A stretch of DNA of 64,000 bases from Rhizobium halophilum. Lineage in GTDB: Bacteria > Pseudomonadota > Alphaproteobacteria > Rhizobiales > Rhizobiaceae. Below are positions 31,246 to 40,218 of the stretch, one piece after another (position 1 is the first letter of the stretch; every line of letters starts with the position of its first letter). The DNA lies in NCBI RefSeq assembly GCF_021648825.1, contig NZ_JAKJHS010000004.1:62001-126000 (forward strand), written 5' to 3'. Under the pieces are notes generated by a model, which worked only from the letters and a program-made list of their open reading frames with translations, was not told the DNA's origin and ran no database searches. Both the position numbers and the translations under genes were made by a program.

Positions 31246-31851
31246 TCAGATCGCTGTTCGGGCACGAAGGGCAGCCGTCAGCGTCCCTTCGTCGAGATAA
31301 TCCAATTCGCCGCCAACCGGCACGCCGTGCGCCAGTCGCGTGATCTTGACGTCCAGTCCGGCGAGCTGGTCGGTAATGTAATGTGCGGTCGTCTGGCCCT
31401 CGACGGTGGCGTTCACGGCAATGATGATCTCGCGGATGCCGCCCTCGTTCACACGATCGATCAGGGCGCGGATATTGAGGTCGTCCGGCCCAACGCCGTC
31501 CAGCGGCGAGAGTGTGCCGCCGAGAACATGGTAGGCGGTATTCATTGCACCCGCCCGCTCCAGCGCCCAGAGGTCGGATACGTCTTCCACCACGATGATG
31601 ACCGACTGGTCGCGGCGATCATCTCTGCAGACGGTACAGGGGTCGACGGTATCGACATTGCCGCAACGGGAGCAGACCTTGACCTTGTCATAGGCCTCGC
31701 CCATTGCAGCGCCCAGCGGCCCGAGCAGCTGCTCCTTCTTCTTGATCAGGTGCAGGGCAGCGCGCCGAGCGGAGCGGGGGCCGAGGCCCGGCACCTTGGC
31801 CAGCAGCTGGATGAGTTTCTCGATTTCGGGACCGGTAACGCGTTTTGCCAT
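31246..31851 (-). CDS. recR: Recombination protein RecR
   Basis: A 201-residue gap-repair factor that works with RecF and RecO. It has a helix-hairpin-helix ([18 protein letters not shown]), a C4 zinc finger ([18 protein letters not shown]) and a TOPRIM domain ([18 protein letters not shown], then [15 protein letters not shown]). It lies downstream of dnaX-ebfC on the same strand, but a MOSC gene on the other strand sits between ebfC and recR. Confidence 0.97.
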   Translation of the reverse strand: MAKRVTGPEIEKLIQLLAKVPGLGPRSARRAALHLIKKKEQLLGPLGAAMGEAYDKVKVCSRCGNVDTVDPCTVCRDDRRDQSVIIVVEDVSDLWALERAGAMNTAYHVLGGTLSPLDGVGPDDLNIRALIDRVNEGGIREIIIAVNATVEGQTTAHYITDQLAGLDVKITRLAHGVPVGGELDYLDEGTLTAALRARTAI

Positions 31852-31907
31852 CGGGCGCTTTTAACTGATATCTCGCGGGAACGGAATCGTCAGAAGGGTC
31901 GCATCGA

Positions 31908-32522
31908 ATGAAACTTGCCGCCATCTGTCTCGGCCGGGCCGAAGTCCTCGCTGGCAAGAGCTACAAGACAGGTATCAAAAAGAGCGCACGGCACGCGCCG
32001 GTGATGGTGGATGCCGCGGGACTGGTCGGCGATGCCGTATGCAACCGCAAGCATCATGGCGGTCCGGATCAGGCGATCCTGCTGGAAGGATCGGTAACTC
32101 TGGACTGGTGGATGCGGGAGCTTGGGCGGCCTCTGTCGCCCGGCAGCTTTGGCGAAAATCTTGTGCTAGAGGGGCTGGACAATCGTGACGTCGCTGTGGG
32201 CGATCGGTTTGTGCTCAAAGACGTCGTGCTGGAGGCAACGGCGCCTCGCATCCCCTGCGCCACCTTTGCGGCGCACATGTGCGACCCACGCTTCGTCAAG
32301 CGCTATACAGCCGCCGGCCGTCCTGGCATCTATTGCCGCGTGATTGCCGGCGGCATGATCGCGGCAGGCGAGGCTGTCAACAGTGAGCTCCATGCCGGTG
32401 ACCGCGTCGGCATTGCGGAGCTGTTTGGAGCCTATGGACGACGGCTCCCCGAGGAGCAGAAGCAACGGTTTCTGGCGGCACCTCTCGCCGCGCGGCTGCG
32501 CGCCAAGATCCTTGCATCCTAG
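31908..32522 (+). CDS. MOSC-domain protein
   Basis: A 204-residue MOSC protein of the YiiM/YuaD type. The domain begins near GIKKSARHAPVMVDAAGLVGD and includes the block PGSFGENLVLEGLDNRDVAVGD; the conserved Cys is in ATAPRIPCATFA. MOSC proteins carry persulfide sulfur or reduce N-hydroxylated compounds with the molybdenum cofactor. The gene reads opposite to ebfC and recR and stops 3 bp before the ebfC stop. Substrate unknown. Confidence 0.9.
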   Translation: MKLAAICLGRAEVLAGKSYKTGIKKSARHAPVMVDAAGLVGDAVCNRKHHGGPDQAILLEGSVTLDWWMRELGRPLSPGSFGENLVLEGLDNRDVAVGDRFVLKDVVLEATAPRIPCATFAAHMCDPRFVKRYTAAGRPGIYCRVIAGGMIAAGEAVNSELHAGDRVGIAELFGAYGRRLPEEQKQRFLAAPLAARLRAKILAS

Positions 32523-32524
32523 GT

Positions 32525-32848
32525 CTAGAACGGAAGCTTCATGCCGGGCGGGATCGGCAGGCCGGCCGTCAGATCCTGAGTCATCTCGGCAGCCGCCGCT
32601 TCCGCCTTGCCCTTGGCATCCTGATGAGCGGCAACGATTAGATCTTCCAGGATTTCAACGTCATCTTCCTTGAAGAGTGACGGATCGATCTTGAGGCCGA
32701 GCATCTCGCCCTTGCCGCTGAGCCTTACGGTAACCAAGCCGCCGCCGGACTTGCCTTCGACTTCCAGTGCGGCGATGTCGGCCTGCACCTTCTCCATCTT
32801 GGCTTGCATTTCCTTGACCTTGCCCATCATGCCCATGATGTCGCGCAT
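32525..32848 (-). CDS. Nucleoid-associated protein, YbaB/EbfC family
   Basis: A 107-residue protein starting [19 protein letters not shown]. It has the long helix ([18 protein letters not shown]), the strand [20 protein letters not shown] and the dimer region [16 protein letters not shown]. It binds DNA as a tweezer-like dimer. It is 15 bp downstream of dnaX, the standard place. The second of two adjacent ATGs (32848) has the better spacing to AAGGA. Confidence 0.94.
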   Translation of the reverse strand: MRDIMGMMGKVKEMQAKMEKVQADIAALEVEGKSGGGLVTVRLSGKGEMLGLKIDPSLFKEDDVEILEDLIVAAHQDAKGKAEAAAAEMTQDLTAGLPIPPGMKLPF

Positions 32849-32863
32849 CATCTTGTCCTTCTC

Positions 32864-34732
32864 TTATAGTTCGATGTCGTCGCCGGGCAGGATGTCTCCC
32901 TCGGCGGATTCAGCAGCGGCAGGGGCTGGGATCTCAGCCTCGTCCGCTTCTTCTTCGGCTGCGCGAATGCGCACATCCGTAATTCGAGCTCCCGGGAACT
33001 GTGCAAGGATCGCGGCAACATCCGGATCGGCACGAGCATCGGTGAGACGCGCCTCGCGAGCGGTGTTGTCAGCTTCCACCAGCGTCGGCGCACCCTCTTC
33101 CTTACTGAGGCTGACGATCCAGTGGACGCCGGTCCATTCCTTGAGCTTGACGCCGAGCTCGCCCGGCAGCGTACCCGGTCCGCCATCCGTCATGCGAATT
33201 TCGAGCCGGCCCGGATCGATCTTCACCAGACGCACGAAGTTGCGCACCAGCGCCTTCAGCTTGGCGTCGCGGTTCTTGGCGCACAGGTCAACGATGTCCT
33301 GGACGGAATTGACTGGCACCATCGGCGCCGGCTTCTCGACCGGCTGCTCCTCGATGCGGCCGACTGGCGATTCTGTCGGCTCTGACGTGGGAACTGCCTT
33401 CAGCATGGCCGTTGGACCTGCAGGCCCACGCGAGGCCGGTGTCATGGGCGAGGCAAAGGCATTGAGTGGAGGTGGCGAGGCGACTTGTTCCGTGCCGCCG
33501 CCATTGCTCGCAGGAGCGGGGCCACGGCCATCGCCGTTGCTGAAATCGCTCAGACGCCGCGCCGCGTCTTCCGGTGCGGGAAGGTGTGCCGCATGCGTCA
33601 CCCGGATCAGCACCATCTCGGTGGCGCCGGCGGGGCGGGAGGAGTTTTCTGCCTCGGGAATACCCTTCAGTAGCATCTGCCAGATCCGTGACAGCGTGCT
33701 GACCGCAATGGTGTTGGCAAACTCCTGGCCGCGCAATCGCTCGACTTCACTCAGCGAGGGATCCTGCGCCGCCTCTGAGATATACTTGAAGCGGGTGACG
33801 AGATGGGTGAAGTCCGCCAGATCTGTCAGGACGACCACCGGGTTTGCGCCGGCCTGGTACTGCGCCTCGAACTCGCTAAGGGCCGCCGTGACATCACCGC
33901 GAACCACATGCTCGAAGAGATCAACAATACGCGCTCGGTCGGCTAGCCCCAGCATGCCTCGGACCGTCTCGGCCTCGACGCGTCCGCCGCCATGCGCAAT
34001 TGCCTGGTCGAGCAGTGACAGGCCGTCTCGCGCAGAACCTTCGGCGGCACGGGCGATCATCGAAAGCGCTTCCGGCTCTGCCCAGATGCCTTCCTTCTCA
34101 GCGATAGTCGAGAAGAGCCCAACGAGATCGGCAGCGCTGATGCGGCGCAGGTCGAAACGCTGGCAGCGCGACAGAACCGTGATCGGCACCTTGCGGATTT
34201 CCGTCGTCGCGAAGATGAACTTCACATGCTCCGGCGGCTCTTCCAGCGTCTTCAGGAGACCGTTGAAGGCCTGCGTCGAGAGCATGTGGACTTCGTCGAT
34301 GATGTAGACCTTGTAGCGCGCCGAAACCGGACGGTAACGCACCTGCTCGATGATCTCGCGGATGTCGTCGATACCGGTATGGGATGCGGCATCCATCTCG
34401 ATGACGTCCACATGGCGGCCTTCCATGATCGCCTGGCAGTGCTCGCCGGGAGTGCGAAGATCAATCGTCGGGCGGTCGATGTCGTCGGTCTTGTAGTTGA
34501 GCGCGCGGGCAAGAATGCGGGCTGTGGTCGTCTTGCCGACCCCGCGAACGCCGGTCAGCATGTAGGCTTGCGCAATGCGACCGGTCTCGAACGCATTCGT
34601 CAGCGTCCGCACCATCGGCTCCTGGCCGACCATCAGGTCGGAGAAGTCCTTCGGCCGGTACTTGCGCGCCAGCACGCGATAGCCGCTGCCGGGCGGCGGA
34701 AATGTCGTGGACGTGGGCCGGGTGTCGTTCAT
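32864..34732 (-). CDS. dnaX: DNA polymerase III subunits gamma/tau
   Basis: A 622-residue clamp-loader subunit. Walker A is GVRGVGKTTT (61-70), Walker B IIDEVHMLS, the SRC sensor VLSRCQRFDL and the sensor-2 region follows. The Zn module common in bacterial DnaX, normally four Cys, keeps only Cys99 (TPGEHCQAIMEG). Residues after about 400 are Pro/Ala-rich linker and the tau C-terminal domain (VDLCAKNRDAKLKALVRNFV). No obvious internal frameshift signal was found, so a single tau-like product is expected. Downstream genes are ebfC and recR. Confidence 0.96.
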   Translation of the reverse strand: MNDTRPTSTTFPPPGSGYRVLARKYRPKDFSDLMVGQEPMVRTLTNAFETGRIAQAYMLTGVRGVGKTTTARILARALNYKTDDIDRPTIDLRTPGEHCQAIMEGRHVDVIEMDAASHTGIDDIREIIEQVRYRPVSARYKVYIIDEVHMLSTQAFNGLLKTLEEPPEHVKFIFATTEIRKVPITVLSRCQRFDLRRISAADLVGLFSTIAEKEGIWAEPEALSMIARAAEGSARDGLSLLDQAIAHGGGRVEAETVRGMLGLADRARIVDLFEHVVRGDVTAALSEFEAQYQAGANPVVVLTDLADFTHLVTRFKYISEAAQDPSLSEVERLRGQEFANTIAVSTLSRIWQMLLKGIPEAENSSRPAGATEMVLIRVTHAAHLPAPEDAARRLSDFSNGDGRGPAPASNGGGTEQVASPPPLNAFASPMTPASRGPAGPTAMLKAVPTSEPTESPVGRIEEQPVEKPAPMVPVNSVQDIVDLCAKNRDAKLKALVRNFVRLVKIDPGRLEIRMTDGGPGTLPGELGVKLKEWTGVHWIVSLSKEEGAPTLVEADNTAREARLTDARADPDVAAILAQFPGARITDVRIRAAEEEADEAEIPAPAAAESAEGDILPGDDIEL

Positions 34733-34804
34733 CGTTCCTGCCAGCCTGCGCGGGCCGTTCCAGCCTCTTGACCGGACCGGAAGCTGACCAAGATGGTAGA
34801 GGGT

Positions 34805-34900
34805 GGGAGGCTGGCACGGCGACCCGTGCCGGGCTCGTTAGGGCTGCTTCCTTCCGGACCTGACCCGGTTGGCGAGTGGCTCGTCCACCACCAACCTCCC
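34805..34900 (-). ncRNA. ffs: Signal recognition particle RNA (small bacterial 4.5S type)
   Basis: On the minus strand the apical domain GGTCAGGTCCGGAAGGAAGC is present, with CAGCCCTAACGA after it. The ends GGGAGGTTGG and CCAGCCTCCC pair to form the long stem. Length about 96 nt. It binds Ffh for co-translational targeting. It precedes dnaX on the same strand; the exact ends are approximate. Confidence 0.95.
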
Positions 34901-34969
34901 GAGGGGACATATCGGCAATTACGCTCGCAAATGCAAGCGAAGCCTGTAAAAAACTGCTAGGCTTCGAAG

Positions 34970-35392
34970 ATGAGAGAGGAACCGCACCTGATGCAATTCG
35001 CGCTGGACGAGAGGCTTGAACGGGATTCCGAACTGGTGACAGTTCTGGGGCTCTGCCAGCTTCGTCTGATGAAGGACAGCCGCTGGCCCTGGTTGATGCT
35101 CGTGCCGCAGCGCGCGGGCGTGAGCGAGATCTTTGAACTGACGCCGCTCGACCAGACGCTGCTGACCTTCGAGACCAACGCCGTCGCAGCCGCGTTGAAG
35201 ACGGCGACCGGAACGCGGAAGATCAATGTCGCAGCGCTGGGGAACATCGTGCGGCAATTGCACGTGCACATTGTTGCCCGCACGGAGGACGATCCTAATT
35301 GGCCTTGCCCCATCTGGGGCTACGGGAGCGCCGAGCCGTACGACAACGACGCCAAGCAGGATTTCCTCAAGAAGCTGATCGAAGCCCTCTGA
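34970..35392 (+). CDS. HIT-family protein
   Basis: A 140-residue histidine-triad protein. The triad is in NIVRQLHVHIVART (HxHx-like), preceded by a typical WPWLMLVPQRAG segment. HIT proteins hydrolyse nucleotide phosphoramidates or dinucleoside polyphosphates. An ATG at 34991 (MQFALDERLERD) is a possible shorter start. It is 1 bp from nudC, so the two nucleotide-cleaning hydrolases are probably co-transcribed. Confidence 0.87.
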   Translation: MREEPHLMQFALDERLERDSELVTVLGLCQLRLMKDSRWPWLMLVPQRAGVSEIFELTPLDQTLLTFETNAVAAALKTATGTRKINVAALGNIVRQLHVHIVARTEDDPNWPCPIWGYGSAEPYDNDAKQDFLKKLIEAL

Positions 35393-35393
35393 A

Positions 35394-36353
35394 ATGACAA
35401 GATCCCTTTTCGATAGTGATGCCCCTCATCCTGAACCCAGTAGCCTCACGGCCTTTTCCGGAAACACGCTGGATCGCCAGTCCGAATATCGGGACGAGGA
35501 CTGCCTCGAGCGGGCGCTCAAGGTGGAGGGAACGCATATCCTCGCGTTCACCGGGAATCGTCTGATCCTAAAGCACGACGGGCAGGTCCTTGATCCGCTC
35601 TTCGCAGCTTACGAACTACCGGAGCTCGAGCCGGATTTTGATAATGCGGTGCTGCTGGGTTATCGCGAAAACGGCGAGCCTCGCATCGCCGTACCCGTGG
35701 GCGTCGCTGCCGAGGATCTCGCGGCGACCTTCAAGCCGACTGAGCCGCGTGCTCTTTATCGGGACGGACTGCTGGACGAGGAACGTCTAGGCGAGGCGGC
35801 GCAAGGTGCAGCCCTTATCCACTGGAACGCGACCAACCGCTTCTGCGGCAAGTGCGGTGGCCGCACCGAAAGCCGGATCGGTGGATACCGCCGCGTCTGC
35901 ACGGCCTGCGAGCACATGACCTTTCCCCGCACCGATCCGGTGGTGATCATGCTCACGATCGACGAAGAGCAGGATCGATGCCTGCTGGGCCGCAGCCACC
36001 ATTTCCAGGAAGGAATGTACTCCTGCCTTGCCGGTTTCGTGGAGCCGGGGGAGACGATCGAGCATGCGGTGCGGCGCGAAACCTTCGAGGAGGCCGGTAT
36101 TCGCACCGGACGCATCCGCTACCACGCCTCCCAGCCCTGGCCGATGCCCCATTCGCTAATGATCGGATGCTTTGCCGAGGCACAGTCCACCGAGATCAAT
36201 ATCGATGAGCAGGAAATCGCCGACTGCCGCTGGTTCTCCCGTGCCGAAGTGGCGCAGATCCTCAATGGTCAGCCGGGGGTTGGGCTGTTTGCTCCGCCCG
36301 TCGGTGCTATTGCCCACCGGCTCATCCGCGACTGGATCGACTGGCCGCGGTAA
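35394..36353 (+). CDS. nudC: NADH pyrophosphatase (NudC-type Nudix hydrolase)
   Basis: A 319-residue enzyme that cleaves NADH to NMNH and AMP and can decap NAD-RNA. A four-Cys zinc ribbon (Cys151, 154, 169, 172: CGKCG and CTACEH) precedes the Nudix box GFVEPGETIEHAVRRETFEE (214-233) and the NudC tag SQPWPMPHSLM (246-256). The stop codon lies in a perfect 18-bp tandem duplication (36337-36372). Confidence 0.95.
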   Translation: MTRSLFDSDAPHPEPSSLTAFSGNTLDRQSEYRDEDCLERALKVEGTHILAFTGNRLILKHDGQVLDPLFAAYELPELEPDFDNAVLLGYRENGEPRIAVPVGVAAEDLAATFKPTEPRALYRDGLLDEERLGEAAQGAALIHWNATNRFCGKCGGRTESRIGGYRRVCTACEHMTFPRTDPVVIMLTIDEEQDRCLLGRSHHFQEGMYSCLAGFVEPGETIEHAVRRETFEEAGIRTGRIRYHASQPWPMPHSLMIGCFAEAQSTEINIDEQEIADCRWFSRAEVAQILNGQPGVGLFAPPVGAIAHRLIRDWIDWPR

Positions 36354-36372
36354 ATCGACTGGCCGCGGTAAA
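36337..36372. repeat. Perfect 18-bp tandem duplication across the nudC stop
   Basis: TCGACTGGCCGCGGTAAA occurs twice back to back, at 36337-36354 and 36355-36372. The first copy codes Asp-Trp-Pro-Arg and the stop of nudC; the second is untranslated and ends 10 bp before the pheA stop. It looks like a recent slippage event. A weak GGCCGC/GCGGCC hairpin follows. Confidence 0.9.
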
Positions 36373-36382
36373 GTGCGGCCCT

Positions 36383-37237
36383 TTAGAGGGTCCCGCGCAT
36401 CGGGTGGCCCTTGTAGACGCCGAGGATGCGTACCTTCTCCGAAAAGAAGCGCAGCTCTTCCAGCGCCCGGCGAACAGCCGGGTCGTCCGGATGGCCCTCG
36501 ATATCGGCGTAGAACTGCGTGGCAATGAACTTGCCGCCGAGCTGGTAGCTTTCCAGCTTCGTCATGTTGATGCCGTTGGTGGCAAACCCGCCCATCGCCT
36601 TGTAGAGGGCTGCTGGAATGTTGCGCACATTGAAGACGAAGGTGGTGACGATGATTTCCGCCTCGTCATGCCGTTTCGCCCAGGCTTCGTCACGCGACAG
36701 CACAACGAAACGAGTGACGTTGTTCTCGGTGTCCTCGACGTTTTCCGCCAGAATCTGAAGGCCGTAAAGCTCGGCCGCCAGACGAGGCGCGAGAGCGGCC
36801 ATCGAGCGGTCGCCCTTTTCAGAAACAAGCTTGGCCGCACCGGCAGTGTCGCCGGCGACAACAGCCTTCCAGCCGTTGGAGCGAATGATCTTCCGGCATT
36901 GGCCGAGCGCATGAATGTGGCTGTGGACGGTGCGGATCTCCTCGCGTGTCACGCCGGGCAGCGCCATCAGCTGGAAGCGGATCGGCATGAAATATTCGCC
37001 CACGATGTGCAGGCGCGATTCCGGCAGCAGGTAATGAATGTCGGCCACGCGCCCGGCGATCGTGTTCTCGATCGGGATCATAGCCAGGTCCGCTTCGCTA
37101 CTCTCAAGCGCCACGAAGGCGTCTTCAAAGGTGGGGCAGGGCAGGGGCTCCATAGTGGGGAACATGTCGCGGCACGCCATATCGGAATTGGCGCCGAAGT
37201 CGCCCTGGAAGGCGATCTTGTTGGTCGTCTGGATCAT
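36383..37237 (-). CDS. pheA: Prephenate dehydratase
   Basis: A 284-residue enzyme making phenylpyruvate for phenylalanine synthesis. The catalytic TRF motif is in ENNVTRFVVLS; the prephenate fold starts KIAFQGDFGANSDMACRDMF. The C-terminal ACT domain for Phe feedback begins VFNVRNIPAALYKAMGGFA and has ESYQLGGKF where many relatives have ESRP. It follows kdsB by 11 bp on the same strand, a rhizobial pairing. Confidence 0.95.
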   Translation of the reverse strand: MIQTTNKIAFQGDFGANSDMACRDMFPTMEPLPCPTFEDAFVALESSEADLAMIPIENTIAGRVADIHYLLPESRLHIVGEYFMPIRFQLMALPGVTREEIRTVHSHIHALGQCRKIIRSNGWKAVVAGDTAGAAKLVSEKGDRSMAALAPRLAAELYGLQILAENVEDTENNVTRFVVLSRDEAWAKRHDEAEIIVTTFVFNVRNIPAALYKAMGGFATNGINMTKLESYQLGGKFIATQFYADIEGHPDDPAVRRALEELRFFSEKVRILGVYKGHPMRGTL

Positions 37238-37248
37238 GGAGAAGTGCC

Positions 37249-38004
37249 TCAGGAGGGGCGGCCGGCGAGGATCGCGCGAGCCTTTTCGAGATCGGCGGGA
37301 GTATCGACACCGAGCGGAACCGAGTCAACGATCTCCACATCGATCCTCATGCCGGCTTCGAGCGCCCGCAGTTGTTCCAGCGATTCACGCTGTTCTAAAA
37401 CGGAGGGGCCGAGCTTGACGAAACGCTCGAGGGCGGAACGGCGATAGGCATAAAGGCCGATGTGATGATAAAGGGGACCCTCGCCGTGGGGTGCGGTGGC
37501 ACGGGTGAAATACAGCGCCCGCAGGCGCGTGTCCGAAAGCGGTGAGCCGATGACCTTCACGACGTTCGGGTTTGTCTTCTCGTGCTCGTCGGAGATCTCG
37601 ACAGTCAGCGTCGCGATATCGACGTCAGGATTGTCGAGCGGTCGAAGGGCTGCCCGGACCGCATTGGGTTCGATAGTGGGCAGATCTCCCTGCACATTAA
37701 CGACCACCTCGACCTTGCCCTCAGGATCAGCTTTCTGGATAGCCTCGAAAATCCGGTCCGAGCCGGACTGGTGATCCTGCCGGGTCATCACAACCTCGAA
37801 ACCCGCCGACGTGACTGCGTCGTAGGTATCCTGATGGTCCACGGCAACGATGATCCGACCGACATTCGCTTCTTGAGCGCGCCTCGCGACCTGCACGATC
37901 ATCGGCAGCCCAGCGATATCGGCCAGCGGCTTGCCAGGCAAGCGCATCGACGCCATTCGCGCCGGAATGAGCACCAGCGTCCGGTCATGGTCGTACTCGG
38001 TCAT
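37249..38004 (-). CDS. kdsB: CMP-KDO synthetase (3-deoxy-manno-octulosonate cytidylyltransferase)
   Basis: A 251-residue nucleotidyltransferase that activates KDO with CTP for lipid A/LPS assembly. The family loop is [20 protein letters not shown] (residues 10-29); [17 protein letters not shown] and [12 protein letters not shown] hold substrate and Mg residues; [20 protein letters not shown] follows. First of the kdsB-pheA pair, divergent from the cytochrome c gene. Confidence 0.95.
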   Translation of the reverse strand: MTEYDHDRTLVLIPARMASMRLPGKPLADIAGLPMIVQVARRAQEANVGRIIVAVDHQDTYDAVTSAGFEVVMTRQDHQSGSDRIFEAIQKADPEGKVEVVVNVQGDLPTIEPNAVRAALRPLDNPDVDIATLTVEISDEHEKTNPNVVKVIGSPLSDTRLRALYFTRATAPHGEGPLYHHIGLYAYRRSALERFVKLGPSVLEQRESLEQLRALEAGMRIDVEIVDSVPLGVDTPADLEKARAILAGRPS

Positions 38005-38153
38005 GAAATACCTTCAAAAGCGGGTTGATCAGTGTCAAAAAGTCTCACGGGCCGCGGTATAATCGTGTTGCAACACCAATGCAAAAGACATAGGTTCCGC
38101 GCGATTTCAAGATGGCCCGCCTGTAGCCGGCGGTTGCAAAGGAGCGTTTGCAA

Positions 38154-39017
38154 ATGAACTCGTACGTGAACATGGCGGTAGGAGCGTTTCTTGCCACCGT
38201 TTTCGTCATGATGACGGTGTCGATTGCTTCAGAAGGCATTTGGCATGCGGCAGCACCTGAACAGGAAGGCTTTGCCATCGTCGCTGCGGAAACGGGTGCA
38301 GAAGCTGGCGCAGCCGAAGAAGAGGCTGCCGTTCCGATCGCGACGCTCCTTGCCAGCGCCGACGCGGCGGCCGGTGAGTCGTCCTTCAGGAAATGTGCTA
38401 GCTGTCATACGGCCGAGCAGGGCGGCGCCAACAAGGTTGGGCCGGGACTCTGGGATATCGTGAACCGCCCCGTGGCAGCCCACGAAGGTTTTAGCTACTC
38501 GGCCGCGATGCAGGACTTCTCCGAAGGCGGGTCGGTCGTATGGGACTATGACCACCTGAACGGCTTCCTGCTGGCGCCGAAGCAGCACGTCCCGGGCACG
38601 GCCATGGGCTTTGCGGGTCTCAAGAGGGACGACGAACGCGCAAACGTCATCGCCTATCTGCGTTCGCTCTCGGACAGCCCCGCTCCGCTGCCGGAACCGG
38701 AAGCTGCCGCCGCTCCCGCCGATGGGGCTGCTCCTGCCACTGAAGGTGCTGCACCGGCTGCCGTGGGCGCTGCCCCTGCCGCTGAAGGTACGGCTCCTGC
38801 TGCTGAAGGTGCTGCTCCCGCTGCTGAGGGCCAGGCTCCTGCTGCTGAAACGGCTCCTGCAGCCGAAGGCATCGGCACGCAGCCGGCAACTCAGAACCCG
38901 GCCGCAACCGGCAATCAGGCGGCTCCTGCCGTTCAAAACGCAGAGCCGACAGCCGACCAGGTCGCGCCTCCGGAACAGCCCGGCACGACCGGCGAGCAGC
39001 CTGCACCCAACAACTGA
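38154..39017 (+). CDS. Membrane-anchored cytochrome c (CycM-like) with Ala/Pro-rich tail
   Basis: 287 residues with an uncleaved N-terminal anchor (about residues 8-26), a class I cytochrome c domain with heme motif CASCH (81-85) and a distal Met in [10 protein letters not shown]. After about residue 175 comes a tail made mostly of APAAEG-like repeats (about 110 residues), predicted periplasmic and disordered. CycM of Bradyrhizobium feeds the aa3 oxidase. AAAGGAG precedes the ATG at 38154; the TTG at 38148 is less likely. Confidence 0.9.
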   Translation: MNSYVNMAVGAFLATVFVMMTVSIASEGIWHAAAPEQEGFAIVAAETGAEAGAAEEEAAVPIATLLASADAAAGESSFRKCASCHTAEQGGANKVGPGLWDIVNRPVAAHEGFSYSAAMQDFSEGGSVVWDYDHLNGFLLAPKQHVPGTAMGFAGLKRDDERANVIAYLRSLSDSPAPLPEPEAAAAPADGAAPATEGAAPAAVGAAPAAEGTAPAAEGAAPAAEGQAPAAETAPAAEGIGTQPATQNPAATGNQAAPAVQNAEPTADQVAPPEQPGTTGEQPAPNN

Positions 39018-39046
39018 TTGGGTTGCTCAACAGGATGAAATGAGAG

Positions 39047-39074
39047 AAGCCCGGCCTCGCGGTCGGGCTTTTCT
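39047..39074 (+). terminator. Intrinsic terminator of the cytochrome c gene
   Basis: AAGCCCG (39047-39053) and CGGGCTT (39064-39070) form a 7-bp stem followed by TTCTTTG, 30 bp after the stop. Confidence 0.8.
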
Positions 39075-39099
39075 TTGTTTGTGCCTTGAAGCTCTTCGA

Positions 39100-40044
39100 T
39101 CAGCCGAGGAGCCAGGCCCAGAAGCTGACGGAGATGATACCGAAGGCGGTCGTTACGGTGATCGTCGATGCGGCGATATTCTGGCCCGAGCGGAAGCGGT
39201 GGGCAATCAGCCATGCATTGATGCCCGTCGGGACCGACGAGGTAAGCACCATCGCTGCGGTCCAGGAGGGGCTGAGCCCGAGGAGCCTGCTCATGGCATA
39301 GACGGCTGCCGGAAGCAGGACGAGTTTCAGCGCCGCGATTGCACCGGTGAGCCCAATATTGCCGCGGACAGGATACTTCGTCAGCGCCATCCCGATCGAG
39401 ATGAGCGCCGCAGGCCCCGCCGCACTGGAGAGCTGGGTAACGACGGTGTTGACGACGGGCGTCAGCGTCACGCCGGAAAGGTTAAATGCGAGGCCGGCGC
39501 CGAGCGCGATCACCAGCGGGTTGCGGATGAGATTGGAGCCGACTTGGCGGATGATGGCCTTCAGGCCGCGCGCCTGCCCGCCGTCGACGACCACGGCAGC
39601 GCGCTCCATAAGAATGGTGCCGACGATCATCATCAGGGGCAGGTGGATCGCCAGCAGGATGGAGAGCGCTACCAGGCCGTCCGCACCGACCGAGCGTCCC
39701 ACCAGAGGAAGGCCGATAAAGACATTGTTGGCGAAGGCAGCCGACATGCCGGCAATTACGCCGATCTTGTCGTCGCGCCCGAAGACATGCTTCGCGATGA
39801 GGTGGCCTGCGGTCCAGGTGACGGCGACGCCGGCAAAATAAGCGCACCACAGGCGGAAGGGCGAAACGCCTTCGAAGTGCGCGTCGGCGAGCGTGTGGAA
39901 GATCAGCATCGGGACGGCGATCTTGAACACGAATTCGCCGAGGGCATCACCGGTGGCCTCGCTGAGGATACCGGTGCGGGCAACAACCCATCCGATCAGG
40001 ATGAGCAGGAAGACAGGAGCGACATTGATGAGTGTGGCAGACAA
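39100..40044 (-). CDS. AEC-family (auxin efflux carrier-like) transporter
   Basis: About 314 residues, with roughly ten hydrophobic segments (VFLLILIGWVVARTGILSEA first, FGIISVSFWAWLLG last) and the AEC block AAFANNVFIGLPLVG. The start is uncertain: a TTG at 40044 gives a family-length protein but no ribosome site; the frame is open to GTG at 40074 and ATG at 40167. Some AEC members export malonate, auxin or other carboxylates; the substrate here is unknown. Confidence 0.83.
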   Translation of the reverse strand: MSATLINVAPVFLLILIGWVVARTGILSEATGDALGEFVFKIAVPMLIFHTLADAHFEGVSPFRLWCAYFAGVAVTWTAGHLIAKHVFGRDDKIGVIAGMSAAFANNVFIGLPLVGRSVGADGLVALSILLAIHLPLMMIVGTILMERAAVVVDGGQARGLKAIIRQVGSNLIRNPLVIALGAGLAFNLSGVTLTPVVNTVVTQLSSAAGPAALISIGMALTKYPVRGNIGLTGAIAALKLVLLPAAVYAMSRLLGLSPSWTAAMVLTSSVPTGINAWLIAHRFRSGQNIAASTITVTTAFGIISVSFWAWLLG

Positions 40045-40218
40045 GGAAGGAGCTTTCGAGGGAGGTATGCCCACCCGGTTTAAACGAAGCGGGTGGCGTC
40101 GACAAACGCCAAGCGAACAATGAGAGGCGTCGGCGTCCCGTTTGCCTCTAGGGTTTTTGCCTCGCATGTGCGAGAAGACGCCAAACCGTCACTTCGGCAA
40201 CCACAGGGGCTTGGCTGC

